NCBI GenBank assembly: GCA_032358165.1
Contig: JAALGY010000019.1
Span: 2,108,001-2,172,000 of the forward strand
Reading direction: 5' to 3'
DNA: 64,000 bases
DNA from: Diplosphaera chodatii
Lineage: Eukaryota; Chlorophyta; Trebouxiophyceae; Prasiolales; Stichococcaceae
The position numbers and the translations under genes were made by a program. The notes below the pieces were generated by a model that worked only from the letters and a program-made list of their open reading frames with translations, was not told the origin of the DNA and ran no database searches. Positions 23,901 through 35,600 of the stretch are shown here, piece after piece; the first letter of the stretch is position 1; each line of letters opens with the position of its first letter.

Positions 23901-24979
23901 ACCACCACCAGCTCCACCTGCGCTCAGCCAGTCCGCGTGATGATCGTCTCGTTTATGTTCAGAACAGCCAGCAAGGTAGCCAAGAAGAACCGCCGATCCT
24001 GGACGAACTTGACATGACCCTCCAGTGTGTGTGTTGCCAGTGCGCAACAGCAAATTCCAGTGTATCGGCACCTTGTACCCTTCCGCCTTTGCCTGCTCGG
24101 CAGCGATACCGAAGTGCAGGCGGTCGCCCGTGTAGTTCTTCACGATCAGCAGCGCGCCCGCTGGCCCCGTCACCTACAATCAGACGGCCGCGATCAGAAG
24201 GGATGAGTGGACGGGTAATGTTGGGTCACGCTTGCTTGCTTCAGCAGCGTGCCCTTGGCTTTGTCAGTTGTACCGACAGTCGCCAGTTGGGCAGCGACAC
24301 CCAGCAGCATCATACACGGATGGCGCTGGTGAAATGTAAATTGCTTCAAGTGCCGCACGGGGTTGTGCGCCGACTTGCAACCCTTTGCCTCTCTTCTTGA
24401 TAGACACCTGGCGGATGGCCGCCAGTACTGCAGCCGCTGAGGGCGAGGCAAACACATCGCCGCAAACAGCAGCCGTCAGCATGCCAGGGCCAACATAGCC
24501 AGCGTGGGCCGGCTCGTGCCCAGCGCCACCCCCTGTACGGGTATGATTACCAGAGTCATGCTCACTCGCAACCCCATCCGGCCTCACCATGTTCCTCGGG
24601 AAGGTCATTGTGGTGATGTTCAATGTATCACATCACTTCAGCATGTTTTGTCAGCAGCTCAGCTGCAGCGCTGGCGCACCCGAGATGATGGCCACGCGAT
24701 TGCCACTCTTTGTGTCTGCTGTTGCGTCAAACACTACCTTCACCTGCAGAGAGCTGTCAGATGTATGAAGGAGAACTGTGGATCACCGACCAGATCAGTT
24801 CAGCATCGAACGCAACCAATGCATCTACAAGGGTCTGGTGCTGTTCCTGACTTGCATATGTCTTATCACATGCTTCTGACCTCAGGGAAGCCATCCAGTC
24901 GGTTCAGATGCCCCACACTTGCCACCAATCCCTGCAGCATTTCCGTGACCGCATTGCGCGGATCGTTCAGCAGCTTCAT
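20923..24979 (-). CDS. DAK: Dihydroxyacetone kinase, DAK1-DAK2 fusion
   Basis: ATP-dependent kinase that phosphorylates dihydroxyacetone (and glyceraldehyde), feeding glycolysis from glycerol or formaldehyde. Start exon 24881-24979 encodes [20 protein letters not shown], then [20 protein letters not shown] and [20 protein letters not shown]. The DAK1 half continues with [44 protein letters not shown], and [14 protein letters not shown], which carries the His that binds the substrate covalently. Next come [19 protein letters not shown] and [15 protein letters not shown]. The DAK2 half has [18 protein letters not shown] (the Asp residues that hold Mg-ATP), [37 protein letters not shown] and [11 protein letters not shown], then [15 protein letters not shown] near the stop. 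Exon joins checked keep phase. Order and length match plant DAKs. Divergent from the limit dextrinase gene with 439 bp between starts. Confidence 0.94.
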
Positions 24980-25418
24980 GGATACGACCCATCGATTGAC
25001 AGCAATATGGCGAGGCTTGCTGAACTTGCATGCAGAGCCAACGAATGTCCACTGCACGCAAAATACCGAATATAGCATGCATGACCTGGCGCCAGCATGG
25101 AAGCAGCTTCAGGACAACGTACAGTCTGCGGTCAAATGATACATTCGGGTCTACTCCTTGGACATTTGATTGGTTGCATGCCCTGCTTTCAGTACTGCAG
25201 GCAACCAGCATGCGCTCAGCGCTGACTGCTGGTGAGTTCAGCGCGCCGATCGTGGGGCGGCAGGTTGATGTCGGCCTGCCGCGCGGTCTGCTGAAAGGGC
25301 ATCATCGCAGGCAAGAACCGTGCTGACGTGATCATATATGTCTGCACACCTAGTTGGGTGTGCACAGTATGTAAAGTTGGTGCATGCGGTTGTACTGTTG
25401 TGCAAACTACGTGTGAAG
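24980..25418. promoter_or_regulatory. Short divergent promoter region, DAK and limit dextrinase
   Basis: Only 439 bp separate the start codons of two carbon-metabolism genes on opposite strands, so the region may act as a shared bidirectional promoter. I could not identify defined elements. If the limit dextrinase starts at 25338 instead, the gap is 358 bp. Confidence 0.45.
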
Positions 25419-28400
25419 ATGGTCAGCAGCAATCCACACCTCCTCTGCAGGCGCCTCGTTCCGCACCCTGCTGTTACGACCGCCAGCCGACGGCAAGTTC
25501 TGGAGGTGTCGGCCACGATGATAGTGGCCGCCGCCGGCACAACCGGCGGGCAGACCGCAGGCGAGGCGCTGGCAGCGCAGAGCAGCGGGCCAGACCAGCA
25601 GCATGGCCGGCCCCCGGACAAGCCCTGCGACCTGACCCGCATGCGCGCCCACTGGTGAGCTTGACGTGAGCGCCGGAGCCTGCTAGAATGGATACCGGGC
25701 AGTGACGTGGAGATCAAGGCCACCAGCCTGTGTAGTAGCACCGCCACCCCTCTCAACTGGCATGCGGACGCCACTGCGTGCATGCCACTGGGCAGCATGT
25801 CACAAATACTCTGAGCGGCTTCCTGGGTGCCGCTTTTGTACGTGTTGGGTTGCAGTAGGTATACATGCATCACAGGGCGCCTTGCCGTGGCATCGGCTGG
25901 GTGGGTGTGATTGAGATGGATCAACTGCTGCAGGGTCACCCACGACCTGATTGCTTGGGAGGCCGCAGCAGACGCGTCGCCAGACACTACGTTTCAATTG
26001 TTGCACAGCCGCACAGCCAGCCTCAACATGGATGCAGGGAGCCCAGCAGACTCTGCAGATGCCGTTATGCAGCTCCGGCTGGAGCCTGCAGGCCTGCCGC
26101 GCTCGGCACGGCTCAAGTTCCCGCACCTAACAAACCTGCCGACGCTGCGGCTGCCGCAGGACGCAGTCAGCGCCGCGCCAGAGCTGCTGCAGGGCCAGCT
26201 TGCGATCGCTAGTGTCAGCAAAGAGGGCGAGCTGGTCAGAGCGACAGGTGCTGTCACATGCGGTGCTACCCCTGCAGTCTGATGCCAGCGTCCGCTCAGT
26301 GCTACCGGTGCACGCATACGCAGGAAAGCACGACATATCGTCGATGGTGTTGCACCCAACTACAGGGACATGCGATCGGCACCTGCACATGCCACCCATC
26401 CTATGGCTTGCACGAATGCCTTGATCCATGCGGCTCATGGCTCTGGCTGCTGCAGGGCTGCAGCTGCCTGGAGTGCTCGATGACCTGTTCGCCTACAGCG
26501 GCCGGCTGGGCGCGTCTGTCACAGGCTCGGCGACAGACGTCACCGTTTGGGCGCCTACGGCGCAGCATGTGAGCTGTCAGGCTTCATGCCTGTACTTGCA
26601 TCACCGTCATGTTGCTCAGTTGCAAGAGGTCCACCGCTAAGCGCTGCTGTTCACCATCGCCCTTGTGCGGCAATGAGCGACCAGAACATGTTGGTGTGCC
26701 CTGACGATGTTGCTGGCGTGGACCGCAGGTGGAGCTGCTTGTCTATGACGGTCCTCGTGGCGGCAGCCCCGCAGCGGTGCCCATGACGCGCGGGGACGCC
26801 GGGCAGTGGACCGCCCAGGTGGGAGCCTGAGCATTGACATGTGTTCACTGACGGGCGTCCATATTCCAGAAAGATGTGTGCCGGATGGTGCGAACCAGAG
26901 GAATGCTGGCGAGGACGGCGTGATGTGCAGGGCCCAGGCGACTGGCTGTGGCGGTACTACACATACCGTGTCACCGTCTACTGCCCTTGGACACAGCGCA
27001 TTGAGGCGAGTTTGTCAAAAGGCGATGTAGCGTTTCCTGTGCACAGCCTGATACATCATGTGGCACAGCATGGCCGCCTGGTGCACAGGCTGTTTCTGCG
27101 GGGCACAGAAACAGCCTGACGGTGGCGGGTTGGCTGTCATCATTGCAGAGCAGCGTAGCAGGGGACAGCAGTGCTGTCTGGCACCAGGAACGTATTCACA
27201 CCATGGGTCGGCATGTGACCTGCGCAGGAGTGCGAGGTGACGGACCCCTACTCGGTGGCACTGGCGGCCGACGGCGTGCGGTCGCAATTCGCAAAACTGG
27301 ATGCGCCGCACCTGTTCCCCGACGGCTGGCGGGAACACCAGCCGCCGCCGCTGGCGGCGCCCACGGACGCCAGCATCTACGAGCTGCACGTCCGGGACTT
27401 CAGGTGCCCAGGCGCAGGACGGGTCACAATCCCCAGAGTGCTCAGCGTTTGATTCACCTGCAGCTGGTGGCGCCCGCAAGTGCCAGCAGCAGCCCAATGC
27501 CAGCAGCAGCCCAAGTGGGATCGCCAAGCAGAAAGGTTGTGAACTGCTTCTGACCGCTGTGTTGTGACCTGCAGTGCCGCAGATGACAGCGTGCCGCCAG
27601 AGCTGCGCGGCAAGTACGGCGCCTTTTCGGTCCAGGGCAGCCGCGGTGGGCGCCACCTGCGTGAGCTGGCGGCCGCGGGCCTGACACACGTGCACCTGCT
27701 GCCCCTGTACGACTTTGCCACCGTGCCTGAACGGCCAGAGGACCAGCGGACCCTGCAACAGGTGCCTCGGCGTGCAGGCATGCAGAGTCACTGAGTGGTG
27801 GCTCGATGACACTGGGCACGCTGTGCCGGCTGACTTGTGCGCAGCGAGTGCGCGCGGATGTGCGACAGTGGAGTCAGTCCATGCTGTATCATTGAGCATG
27901 TACAGCAACTGTGTTGTATATATTGCTCACGTGCATTGACACAGGACCTAAGTAGTCTGCCGCCAGACTCCGAGCAGCAGCAGGAGGCGGTGCTGGCGGT
28001 CGCACAGCATGACGCCTTCAACTGGGGGTGCGTCTCATGTCCACCTGTGCTGACCCCCACCGTGCTGCTTTTGCCTGGCTGGTGACATCCTTTTGTGCTG
28101 CGAGTGCCGCATGTTCCTCGTGGTAGCCCTTGCTGCGGCGTACTAAAGAATGGTGGTGCGCCCTGTTGCTGCAGTTATGACCCGGTGCACTACAGCACCC
28201 CGGAAGGTGAGACAGGCAGCGGCAAACGGCCTGCTGTGACACTGCCTTGCAAGCATAACGAAAGTCGCGCACCAAATGCAGGAGCTGCCACGGCCTTGTG
28301 GGGGCACACATGCATTCTCAAGTGAAGGTGCTGTTTGCGGCACTATCACAGGCAGCTATGCAGTTGAGGTGGATGGGGCTGGTAGGACGCGCGAGGTGCG

Positions 28401-31400
28401 GGAGATGGTACAGGGCCTCCACAGCACGGGATTGCGCGTGGTGCTGGACGTGGTGTACAACCACACCTTCAACTCAGGTGCCTGCCCCTCCTGCTGGCGG
28501 CGCGCACAGGTTGCTGTCGTGGTTTGTTTCGGTGTGAGGCTGCTGGCAGTGCCCAGTGGCCTGCGGTTGTCGCAATGGCAGCACGGCTGGACTCTCTGAG
28601 ACAGTGCCTGCTGAACCATGCATCCATTGTGGTTATGTAGCCCCATTGTCTGCTACCCAGTCTGTGGCGGGCGTACGCCAGGGACTACATATGGAATTCA
28701 CCAGGTAAGAGGGGTAAAGTGCTGATGTGCAACTGTACCGCAGGACCCCACAGCCGGTACTCTGTGCTCGACAAGATCGTGCCTGCATACTACCACCGCC
28801 TGGAGGCGGACGGCAGCATCTGCGGCAGCGCCTTTGGCGCCAATAACGCGCCGGAGCACGCCATGATGGAGCGCCTGGTGATCGACGACCTGCTGCACTG
28901 GGCGCGGCAGTACAGGGTGGGTGCACTCTGTTGTGCTTTGCCCGCCGAGGAGCTCTTAGCGCTTGCACACTCGCTGGGTAACACATGCTGCAGTGCCTCC
29001 AGCAACAGTGCTGCTCTGCTGCTGTGCTCATGTTCCCACAATCCAAAGCCTGAACATACAGCAAGCAGCCCTCTACGACTGAAAAACCACAGCATCTGCC
29101 AGCACGCGTTGGAGGCTGTTTGGCATCTACTTTGGCGCTTGTGCATGCCAAACTTGGACGCTGCATCTGCAACGCAAGCAATGGGGGAGTCACACACCAC
29201 ACACTGCTGCTGGGGCACAGGACACGCCTGCAACAATAGCAGGGTCTGGAGCAGAACTGGCATGCACAGCATGGTAGTAGTTCCAGGGTGTTTTATAATT
29301 TGATTTAATTCTGCTGCTGCAGGTGGACGGCTTCCGCTTCGACATCATGAGCTGCCTGATGGTGTCCACGATGGAGAAGGCGCGTGACGCGCTGCGGGAC
29401 CTGACGCCGGACGCAGACGGCGTTGACGGCGGCGGCATGCTGCTGTACGGCGAGGGCTGGGACTTTGGCGAGGTGCGAGTTCCAGTCCCTTGACTGTAAA
29501 CACGGCCCATTCCTGGCTATCCGGGGTCCCTATGCAACCCTTGCCAACAGGTACCGCTAGCACCTACAGCGAGTTTCGAGGTTGGCATGACAGCAATCAC
29601 AGGATCAGTTTGTTGCGCCTACCAACATGTTTTGCAGGACAAGCATGCTCGCAGTCAAGCAATCAGACAAACCAGTAGGCAAATCATGCTGCCGGCGCAG
29701 GTGACGGGCAACCAGCGGGGCCGCAACGCCAGCCAGCTCAACCTGGCGGGCACTGGCATTGGCTCCTTCAACGACCGGCTGCGGGACGCGGTGCTGGGCG
29801 GCAGCCCCTTCGCCCCCTCCAGGTGCCTGTCATCTGAAAGGAGGCTGTGCAGCGGGTTATTGTTATTCAATAGGCGCGCTGGCTGCCTGCCATACAGAAG
29901 AAAGGTCTGTGTATCAGCAGGCGGGGTGCATCATACACATACCAGTGCGCTCAGCCTGCTCGGCTGACACTGCAAGTACCAGTGGGAACCTCGCCTCACC
30001 TTCACTGCCCCCAGGGAGCAGGGCTTTGTGAACGGCCTGGCGCTGCAGCCGAACGCGCACATGACGGCGGCGCTGCCGCCGCCGGACCAGCGGAAGCTGC
30101 TGGGCCGGCTGACGGACGCGGCGCTTGTATCGCTGGCCGGCAACCTGCGCAGCTTCGAGCTGGAGGACCACACCGGCCGCACCGTGAAAGGTGTGCTGCC
30201 ATGCCGCCTTGGTGCCAGCCCCTGAGCTTTGGCTGTCGTCTTGGCAAGCACTGAATGTGGCCATAGATATGCTGCAGGTGTCCAGCTTGACAATACTTAG
30301 CACTTGCTGACCCCAGTGCTTTCGAGCCTGCTCTGCGACCACATTGAAGCAATGCAATGACACAAGATTTGATACCCTGCTGCACAACAGGCCGGCAGGT
30401 GCTGTACAATGGCACCCAGCCGGCGGGCTATGCGGCGGAGCCGGCCGAGACGGTCAACTACGTGAGCTGCCACGACGGCGAGGTGCTGTTCGACCAGCTC
30501 ATCATGAAGCCGCAGGAGCAGGTGTGGCTTTGCTGACCTCTCGGAAGCCCAGCGCACTGCTGAGTGGTGATGAATCATGAGTTCTCAAGCTGCAACCACA
30601 TGTTGCGGCCTGACCTGCGGTCATATTGTTCTAGTCTGCTCTCAACTTTGCAACGGGCGGCACAAAAGTGTGGAGTTATGGCAAGTGAGATGTAGCGCCA
30701 CAAACGTCAGCAGAGTACAGCCTTCGAGCAGAGCAGCCAGAAGGCCCTCGTGTTTGCTTCCGGCTGACTGCCACGGGCCCCTTTGCAAATGCCACAGCTG
30801 CGGTGCAGGTGACGGCAGAGGGGAGGGCGCGCATGGCGACGCTGGCGCAGTGGATGGTTGCCCTCAGCCAGGGCATCGTGTTCTTCCACGCCGGGGACGA
30901 GCTGCTGCGCTCCAAGAGCCTGGACCGCGACTCATACGACTCGGGTATGACACCTGAACATGATTAGGCAGTCGCTGCAGTCCAGGGCAGCTGTGCTTGC
31001 ATACTCATGTGGTTGTGCTATCAGGCATACAGGGGAAATTAGACCAGGCAGCGTCACTCCTGCCATGCGTGGACTTCTCTGCAGTGAGAGCGTTCGGTCT
31101 TCATGTTGCCTCACGGAACTCTACTATGCAAAGCAGATATGACACTCAAGCGCTGACTGACTGACTGCTGAAGTGTGCCCGCAGGCGACTGGTTCAATCG
31201 GCTGGACTGGACTGGGACGCACAACAACTTTGGCGTCGGGCTGCCAGTTGCGCCCAAGAACGAGGAGCACTGGCCCGAGAAGCGGCCATTTCTTGCACGG
31301 AAGGTGTGGCATGCGGCACATTCGATGCAACGTCATATCAGAAGGCTGATATGAGGCGTTGGACATTGCAGCTGGATCATCAGTGTGCCTGTGAAGAAAG

Positions 31401-32329
31401 CCCTTTGCTGTTTCGCTTCGTGATAGCCGCTTGGGATCGACCCTGATGGCTCCTTGTGTTGTGGCCCCGCAGGAACTGCAGCCGGGGGCTGAGCGCATGC
31501 AGCGCACGAAAGCGGCGTTTCTGGCTGCGCTGCGGGGGCGCTACTCGTCGCCGCTCTTCCGGCTGCCCACCGCCGCAGCAATCCGGGCGCAGCTGCGGCT
31601 GCACAACACCGGACCTCAGCAGGTGAAGCTGCAGCGGTGCTGCACATGCAAGCATGGCACCATGCTTGGGGGAGGGAGGTCGTCTCGTCGTTCTCGCTTG
31701 TCAGCCATGCGCAATGAGTTCTGCAGCGCCCTGCACCACCCGATCTGTCGACCTGGGTGCCTGACAGGCTGGTGTGTGGCAGCGGCTTGTGAGATAATAT
31801 ACACCTCGGTCAATCGTTCATGTCATGCACATACAGGTGCCGGGGCTTATCGTGATGGAGCTGCTGAGCGCTGACGGCACCGGCACAGCTGGCGGCGTCC
31901 GGGACCCGAAGTATGAGCGCATCGTGGTGGCGTTCAATGCGCAACCTGAAGCACACCTGCTGAACTGGCCGCCAGGTCTGCTGCTTGGCCTCGTGGGTGC
32001 TGCACTTGCGCACTGTATCAATCTCACAGATCACAGCCACAGTTGCAAAACCCTGCACATGCAGACGTACATCTGCCGTTAGCATGGTCTGACCTGACAT
32101 TGAAAACTCGTGCGGAGGTGAAGGGGGAATTGCGCACATATGGGTTCGTGCACGTATGGCAAACTGTAAACCGTGCGAGCTGTGCTGTGCAGGGGCAGAG
32201 CGGCTGCAACTGCACCCGGAGCTGCCCGACTGGATGGCTGATGCCGGCAGCGTCAGTGACAAGCCGCAAGACAGAGCCACATGGGTACCGGCACGCAGCG
32301 CTGTTGTGTTGGTACAGCCACGGCAGTGA
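25419..32329 (+). CDS. PU1: Limit dextrinase / pullulanase-type starch debranching enzyme (GH13)
   Basis: Plastid enzyme that hydrolyses alpha-1,6 branches in starch and limit dextrins. I resolved 20 exons with consistent phases, totalling 954 aa, the usual plant size: 25419-25654, 25934-26247, 26456-26568, 26729-26818, 26931-27005, 27228-27403, 27575-27761, 27945-28027, 28175-28206, 28352-28477, 28744-28916, 29323-29472, 29701-29822, 30015-30190, 30391-30521, 30809-30944, 31185-31303, 31473-31622, 31837-31975 and 32193-32329. Landmarks: [58 protein letters not shown] (region I), [10 protein letters not shown] (nucleophile Asp), [11 protein letters not shown] (acid/base Glu), [11 protein letters not shown] (region IV Asp), and [20 protein letters not shown] followed by GDWFNRLD. 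The start at 25419 gives a Ser/Arg-rich leader ([19 protein letters not shown]) like a transit peptide; 25338 and 25518 are in-frame alternatives. TGTAA lies 45 nt after the stop. Confidence 0.95.
27006..27227 (+). other. GC-AG intron in the limit dextrinase gene
   Basis: The exon ends ATTGAG and is followed by GCGAGT, a strong GC-type donor. The acceptor is at 27225-27227. Joining RIE to [12 protein letters not shown] matches plant enzymes residue for residue (RIE-K-C-Y-A-N-DPY). No GT donor nearby gives the right phase. Confidence 0.85.
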
Positions 32330-32680
32330 CGGTCAGCTGGATGTTACTTGAACGGTAGCGAGTCTCGACTAGCTGTAAACAGAGTCCCCTGGGTGTTACT
32401 TGCAAAGTTCACCGTTGGGATGCACGTGTGCCTCCAGAACATAGGGTCTGGGCCTATTGCCTACAAACCTGGACATAATGATGTTTCTGTGAACCATACA
32501 CACCTGACATACCATATTGCCTAGCATTTGAGCCTGATTGGTCTAATCTGGTGAACTGACAAAATGTAGCATTGGCTGATGTGCGCTTGCAACTTGTAAC
32601 GTGACGCTGTTGGCACTGCTGCGCCTCTTGCGCTGCAAGGCTCGATATCACTGCAAGATTGCCATCCTTATCTTTGGAAG
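28507..32680 (+). repeat. Segmental duplication, source copy (limit dextrinase 3' half)
   Basis: Homologous to 51497-55715. The match starts inside the intron after the exon ending at 28477 and runs through exons 11-20, their introns, the stop codon and about 350 bp of 3' flank. Both exons and introns align, so this was a DNA-level duplication, not a retrocopy. Edges were judged by eye and may be off by about 20 bp. Confidence 0.9.
32374..32378 (+). promoter_or_regulatory. TGTAA polyadenylation signal after the limit dextrinase
   Basis: TGTAA 45 nt downstream of the stop codon. This is the common polyadenylation signal in green algae. It is conserved in the duplicated copy. Confidence 0.55.
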
Positions 32681-32698
32681 CTGCAAGGTGACCCACAT

Positions 32699-35600
32699 TC
32701 AGAGTCCAATTTCTGGCAGCACGGTTGGCGGCACTGGCCGTGCTGCGCGCAGCCCGCAAACAGGACACTGCGGCACTCCTGCGCATGTGCCTGCGTTGGC
32801 GCTAGCGCCCATCTGCACCCCCACCCGGCACGGGCGGCCGCAGGCACCGCAGCCCCACCCTGCAGCAGCAGAGTCAGGCACCGCAGAATCATGATGTGGC
32901 GCTGCCACACCGCCGTCAGCCGGCTGCGCCGCCCCGCCACCCTGCAGCAGCACGGCCTCCAGCGCCGCCAGGCGGCTGGCCGCTGCCCCACCCTGCAGCA
33001 GGCGCATGCAGCATGATGCCACCCAACATCCTCATCTGGCACGCCAGTCATGTCGTGGAGGGCAGCACCCACCTCGGTAGACACCAAGCGGTGTGTGCCG
33101 TAGTTATCTGCCGCTGCAGGCAGGATGCGTCACAGCGTGTGCACCAGCACACAGGTTCAAGCCAGCACCTTCTGCAGGTGCGGGAGCATGTGCCGCAGCG
33201 CTGCCGCAGCACTGCCGCAGCGGCGACTTGACGCACGCTCGACGGTGGCATCACGGCCATCGCCGTCTGCCGTGGCGGCAGACTCATACGGAGCCAGTAC
33301 AGCGTCCAGTGCCTGCGGCAGGGTGCGCACCAGATGTCATGTTGCATTGCTAACTGCACTTCATGCTGCGGCAGACACTCGCAGTGCCAACATGCATGCA
33401 CTGCCCACTGACAGGCAGTTGGCCACTTGACACGCTAACAGCCTGCTGAAAAGCTCACAAGGTACCGCTGCAGGAATCTCACACACTCGTTTATGTCATA
33501 GCAGCGGCTCACTTCAGCCGCGCTCTGCAGAGCTGCAGCTGCACCATCCTCGGCAGCCGGGGCTGTGGAAGTTGCCGCCGCTGGGGGCGCTGCCTGCAGA
33601 GCAGCACCCTACAGCATGCAGTGAGCAGCATGCCGATGCGAACTTTTCAACGACCAGCTGTATGCTCGTGGGCGGGCGTTGTTGGCAAGGCTCCTGCGTG
33701 CAGCACAAACATCCTCATGCTGCCTTGCATGTGGAAACACGTACGCCGCAGGCAGCCTGGTACGGTCTTGCCTGCGGCTGGCCTGTGCAGGTGTCCACAC
33801 CTGGTCTGGCGCTGCATCTGCCCCATCAGGAGCTTCGCCGTCCTCCTGTTGCGGGGTGCGCGGCGCAAAAGCCGGCAGCCGCGGCTGCGCCGGCAGCAAG
33901 CCCGCCCCATGCCGTGGCAGCAGCTTGCTCCTTCCCGCTTCCACGCCCGCCAGCGCGGCCGCCGCCTCCCACAGCGCCGCTGCCGGCGGCACAGTGCTCC
34001 AGGGGGGCACACTGTCTACGAAGCTTTTGCTGCTGCCAAAGCCGCCGTCGTGGGCCTCGCTGCTTCCTGCCGCCCAGCTGCTGCCAGCGTGCTCACCTCC
34101 AAAGCCGCTCGCAGTTCCCGCAGCCTTGCCAGCTGTCGCGGTGGCGCGTCGCAGCCAGGGCAGCTGCTCTGCTACCTCTGCTGTGCCGCCAGGGGCCACG
34201 TCACCTCCGCCCAGACACACCAGCTCCACGGTGCCCTGTACGCGTCTGTTCGGCCCCGCGCGCCTGTGAGCAGAGGGACTGAACCTCACAGGGGACCCAG
34301 AACCACAGCCCAGCGCCATCGCCTTGACAGTGCCTCCTAGGTGCATGTGCAGGCCTGGCTAGGCGCAGTTGGCAGGCGCACTGTGCACCAGAGGGCAAGA
34401 CCATCAAGCGAGGCAACACATCTCGAGCCAAATGCTCCACCGCTTGGGATGCAAGATGGTTACGATAGTGCACCAGAAAGACTTCAAGAATGACGTGTCA
34501 TATTTGCATCAATAGATCTGAGCGTTGGCGCACCTGGAGGCGGGCACGCCGTGGGCTGTGCGCACCACTGCCGCAAACAGGCCGCCGGGCGACAGCGCCA
34601 GCCCTGTAGCGCCGGCGGTCGGGCCGGAGGCTGCGCCGCCTGCTGGGCCGCCGCCAGCCACCTGGAGGGCTGATGACTGCCTCGCCTCCGTGACGGCAGC
34701 GCCTGCAGCAGCGTCAGTGATGAGTTTCTGTTCGCACTGTCGAAAATGGCCATGGTGCCTGTCCAACAGTGCATATGGTTGCCTCCGCTTACCATCGTAG
34801 CAGAAGCATATGACTTGAAGCACATCATGTGGGACTGAGGTTGATGCGCACCAGTCGCAGCATTCCAGCGGGCGATGCCACCATCGGCGCCGCAGCTGGT
34901 GACACACCCCGCAGCGATCCCGACGCCGGTGACGGGAGCTGAGCCGTGCGCCACAACTGCCACCGTGCCGCCTACTGCACATATTCATGCGTTTGAATAT
35001 CTACACTTGCGCAATATACTCTGGTCTGCTTATGACACCATGTCGGAATGCATTTGCAAACATACATGCAACCTAGTGCTGCAAGGTCAGATGAGCTGCT
35101 GATGGTGGCGGGTGCAACCCCAGAAACTGCATTCAGCTCTGGATAGCACATACCTGCGGGGTGCAGGCCCAGCTCTGCAGTTTCAGCCAGCAGCCGCCCG
35201 TGCCACAGCGCCAGCACACCAGCATGCTTGCCAGCCGCGACCATCAGCTGCCACGACCCACCTGCAGGGTCACCAGCTATACACCTTTAGGTGAAACAAA
35301 AAGCACCCGAACAGAATGAGAATCATCTCGGAAGAAACTCCAATTCAAGTCGTGGCAGACTGATCTCACGTCCACATCATCAAATGGCTTCACGTGTGCT
35401 CCACCTATGCTGCAAGTACAACATGCCTACCTTCTGCCAACTGTGGACTGCAGGCAGCAGCCAGGCTGAGGACGCTGCGCATGTCTGGCGGCACGGCCTG
35501 CCCAAGAGGCCACAGCATCTGCAGGCTGCTGCTGTCAGCCACCATGGTGTGGCAAAGGCTGTCGCCAAGCTGCGTGGCGTCTGCGCCAAAGAGTTTGACG

